A DNA stretch of 64,000 nucleotides from Strigops habroptila (lineage: Eukaryota > Chordata > Aves > Psittaciformes > Psittacidae), in assembly GCF_004027225.2 (NCBI RefSeq), contig NC_046360.1:2406001-2470000 (forward strand), read 5' to 3'. The notes under the pieces are model-generated. The model saw only the letters and a list, made by a program, of their open reading frames with translations. It did not search any database and was not told where the DNA came from. The position numbers and the translations under genes are program-made. Each line of letters starts with the position of its first letter. Within the stretch, counting starts at the first letter, position 1. Shown one piece after another: positions 61,957 through 64,000 of this stretch.

Positions 61957-62560
61957 CAGCGGCGCTACCGGGCTCGCAACGGCGCCGCCTGAGGGCGGGG
62001 GGAGCCGCCGGCCGCCTCCCGCCGTGGGGCCTCGGCTTCCCGTCCGGGCGCCGCGCTGTGCCCGCGCTCGGCCCCGCGGTGAGGAAGCGAGGCGGCGCGG
62101 GGGCGGCCGTGAGGCGCTGGGCGGGCTGTGAGGGGACGGCGGCGGCGGGGGCTTGCGCTGAGGGACCTGTGTGAGGCGATGCTGGGCTGGGTGGGGCCCG
62201 GCGAGCTGCTGGCCTCCGCCACACGTGCCCGCGCTTCCCCGCCGCGGTGACAGCAGCCGGTTTGGCAGGTTCCCGAGCCCCGTGCTCGGGCTCATCCCGT
62301 TCCTCTGTGGCTACCGCCGCCGTGGCCTCGGTTGGACGGGGCTGGCTGCTCGTGGGGTAGCTGAGCTCTGTGAACTCGGAGGCTGGTGGGGAGAGAGCAG
62401 GGCGGGCAGGGTGCGGAGGGACCCGGTGTTTTCGGGGCTTCCCTTGTCTCCCACCGCGCCCAGCCCTTGGGTGTGTGTGCGGTTCCTGAGGAGCAGGCAG
62501 GGACATGAGCGCGGTGAGTGCAGGCTCTGCTCGAGTCTTGCTGGTGGATGCAGCGCTGTG

Positions 62561-64000
62561 CTGAGTTACTGCTGCCTTGAGTGGATGGTTCTGTGGGGAA
62601 GGGGTCTGAGCATGTCATGGTATAAACGCTGACCTGCAGTTCTCAGCGTCCCACGCTTGCATGCTGATGTTTTACTGATTAACATTTGGCTTATAATTTA
62701 CCTTGGCTTTTTCTGTTTGTTTGTTTTTATGTCTGCTCCCTACGCTTGTGTTGTTCTCAAAGCTACTGACTTGCAGGTGAGCTCCTCTTGTATCGCCGGG
62801 GGGCTCAGCCAGAGTTTATTGCCAGGTTAAACCTATGGGACCCCCAGGCAAAGGCTGTGCTGTGGGGCCCCTCCTGCTTCCCGCTATATCCCTGGTGCTG
62901 CTGCTACCTGAGGCGGTTCAGTGTTCTCTTTTCAGTGCCTCAGCTGTCATGGGGCACAAGGTAATTGTTGCTGTTACTCAGATGTTAATGCGGCTCTTGC
63001 TGCATTAAAATCGGGAGTTAGTTTTTCCTTTCATTATAACATCTTTGTCTATGTGTTTTAAATAATTTGCAAAAATGAAAACAAACAAAAGCCAACAGCA
63101 CAAAAACCTTTCCCAAAACAGTACAAGGATGAAAATTTAGTCTATGACTGTGTTCATGATTAAATATATGACCGTGAAATGAAGACTCCTCCCCACCCCT
63201 TCAGTCACTCACCCAGTGTGCTGGATGGGAAGGGTTTTATGGAAGTTCACAGGTTGTTTTGAGATCTTTGAGCAGAAGGATTTGAAAGCATGTGATATCT
63301 GTATTAACATGTAGGAAGAAGAAAGAAAAGAGGCACAAAAGAGGAAATGCCTTTCTGCTTGCTGCTTTGGGAAGAGTTTTATTGGAAGAACAGAAATATG
63401 CCTGTAATTCTGGAACTAGCAATGTCAGAGAGAGGTTTTTTCTTAAGTGTGTGTCTGTGTGCACCTGCTACAACGTGTAACAAGATAGCAAACTAGATCC
63501 TGTGCAGGAAAAGTAAATAACCACTCCCATTTTAGTCTGCTATAACTGTTGAGGTACAAAACTTCTTCATTTACATACTGAACGTAGAATGACTGAAAAA
63601 AAGTGCACAGAATTATTAGTTCTTGCTTTAAAATGGTGAGATTTCAGGGTTCTCTTCCTTTCTACTCCTTACATGGGCTAGAAGATTTTCTAGCTGAATT
63701 GCACTAAAGCTTTGTATGTAGCGAATGGAGAGGGATGTGCTGGCTGAAGCAGGAGGGCTTGGAAATGTGACCTCAAATGTCCGTATCCTTAGGGATCAAG
63801 AGGGAGATTTTATTTGGCAAAAAGATTTAGATAATTTACATGATTTCTTTTAAAGAGAAAGCAGGCAGGAAAACAGCTGTCTTGTTTCCTTGTCACACAG
63901 TTATCCTGTAGGAAATAAACCACCTCTTTCCTCGTGGGATTATAGTGCAGGAAGGAGCAGTGCTTTGATTGCTCTGACTTTGTAGAGCTGCTGTAGATAT
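62561..64000 (+). other. CLIP1: Probable CLIP1 intron 1 (no gene recognised)
   Basis: Ordinary AT-richer sequence with no exon that I can recognise and no repeat of note. It is consistent with the start of a long first intron, as CLIP1 has in other vertebrates. Confidence 0.4.

Larger units (their letters stand above)
61380..62560 (+). promoter_or_regulatory. CLIP1: CpG island, probable CLIP1 promoter
   Basis: A roughly 1.2-kb CpG island follows ZCCHC8. Vertebrate synteny places CLIP1 (CLIP-170, a microtubule plus-end protein) here on the same strand, and CLIP1 begins with a non-coding exon in a CpG island. No CLIP1 coding sequence is visible, so the identity rests on gene order alone. Multiple GC boxes are present and no TATA box. 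Confidence 0.6.

Noticed and set aside
61585-62506. Long Pro/Arg/Ala-rich minus-strand frames (up to 299 codons) and matching plus-strand frames
   Set aside because: Stop codons are rare in such GC-rich CpG-island sequence. The peptides are low complexity in every frame, with no conserved motif.
1-64000. CRISPR arrays, operons, tRNA/rRNA genes, intact transposons or endogenous retroviruses
   Set aside because: None was seen. The only mobile DNA recognised is three truncated CR1 fragments, and no LTRs, gag/pol-like frames or cloverleaf sequences were noticed.

Overview
This window is nuclear DNA from a bird. It holds small exons with GT-AG introns, CpG-island promoters, AATAAA polyadenylation signals and fragments of CR1, the dominant avian LINE. 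No prokaryotic, viral or organellar features were seen. The gene order and orientation match the vertebrate block KNTC1 - RSRC2 - ZCCHC8 - CLIP1 (human 12q24.31, read in reverse). I cannot name the species from sequence alone.

Layout. (1) 1-~28.1 kb, minus strand: KNTC1 (ROD, the kinetochore RZZ subunit). I could trace 51 coding exons, from the start codon at 27685 down to 346. They join in frame into 1856 codons, about 84% of a protein of about 2200 residues. The last exons lie to the left of the window. (2) 27.9-28.6 kb: a CpG island acting as a head-to-head promoter for KNTC1 and RSRC2, with abutting CHR and E2F motifs on the KNTC1 side. (3) 28.3-43.3 kb, plus strand: complete RSRC2, 10 coding exons, 415 aa, an SR-related nuclear protein. 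(4) 43.8-56.6 kb, plus strand: complete ZCCHC8, 14 coding exons, 749 aa, the scaffold of the NEXT complex that feeds RNA to the nuclear exosome. (5) 56.6-61.3 kb: intergenic DNA with no recognised gene. (6) 61.4-62.6 kb: a CpG island whose position and orientation fit the promoter and non-coding first exon of CLIP1. The rest of that gene lies to the right.

Most notable observations. ZCCHC8 can only be joined in frame at two junctions by using minor-spliceosome (U12-type) introns. Intron 1 has AT-AC ends, an ATATCC donor and a textbook TTCCTTAAC branch site. Intron 6 has a GTATCCT donor, a TTCCTTAT-like branch site and no pyrimidine tract. RSRC2 intron 3 carries a 78-bp exon-like segment with splice signals and an in-frame stop, which looks like an autoregulatory poison exon. 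ZCCHC8 also has a Glu-rich N-terminal tract (36 Glu in 47 residues) encoded by a GAGGAR repeat. A pair of inverted ZNF143/THAP11-like sites precedes its start, and an out-of-frame upstream ATG with a good Kozak context lies between them. RSRC2 and ZCCHC8 both act in nuclear RNA processing and KNTC1 acts in mitosis; their neighbourhood appears to be conserved synteny rather than a functional operon.
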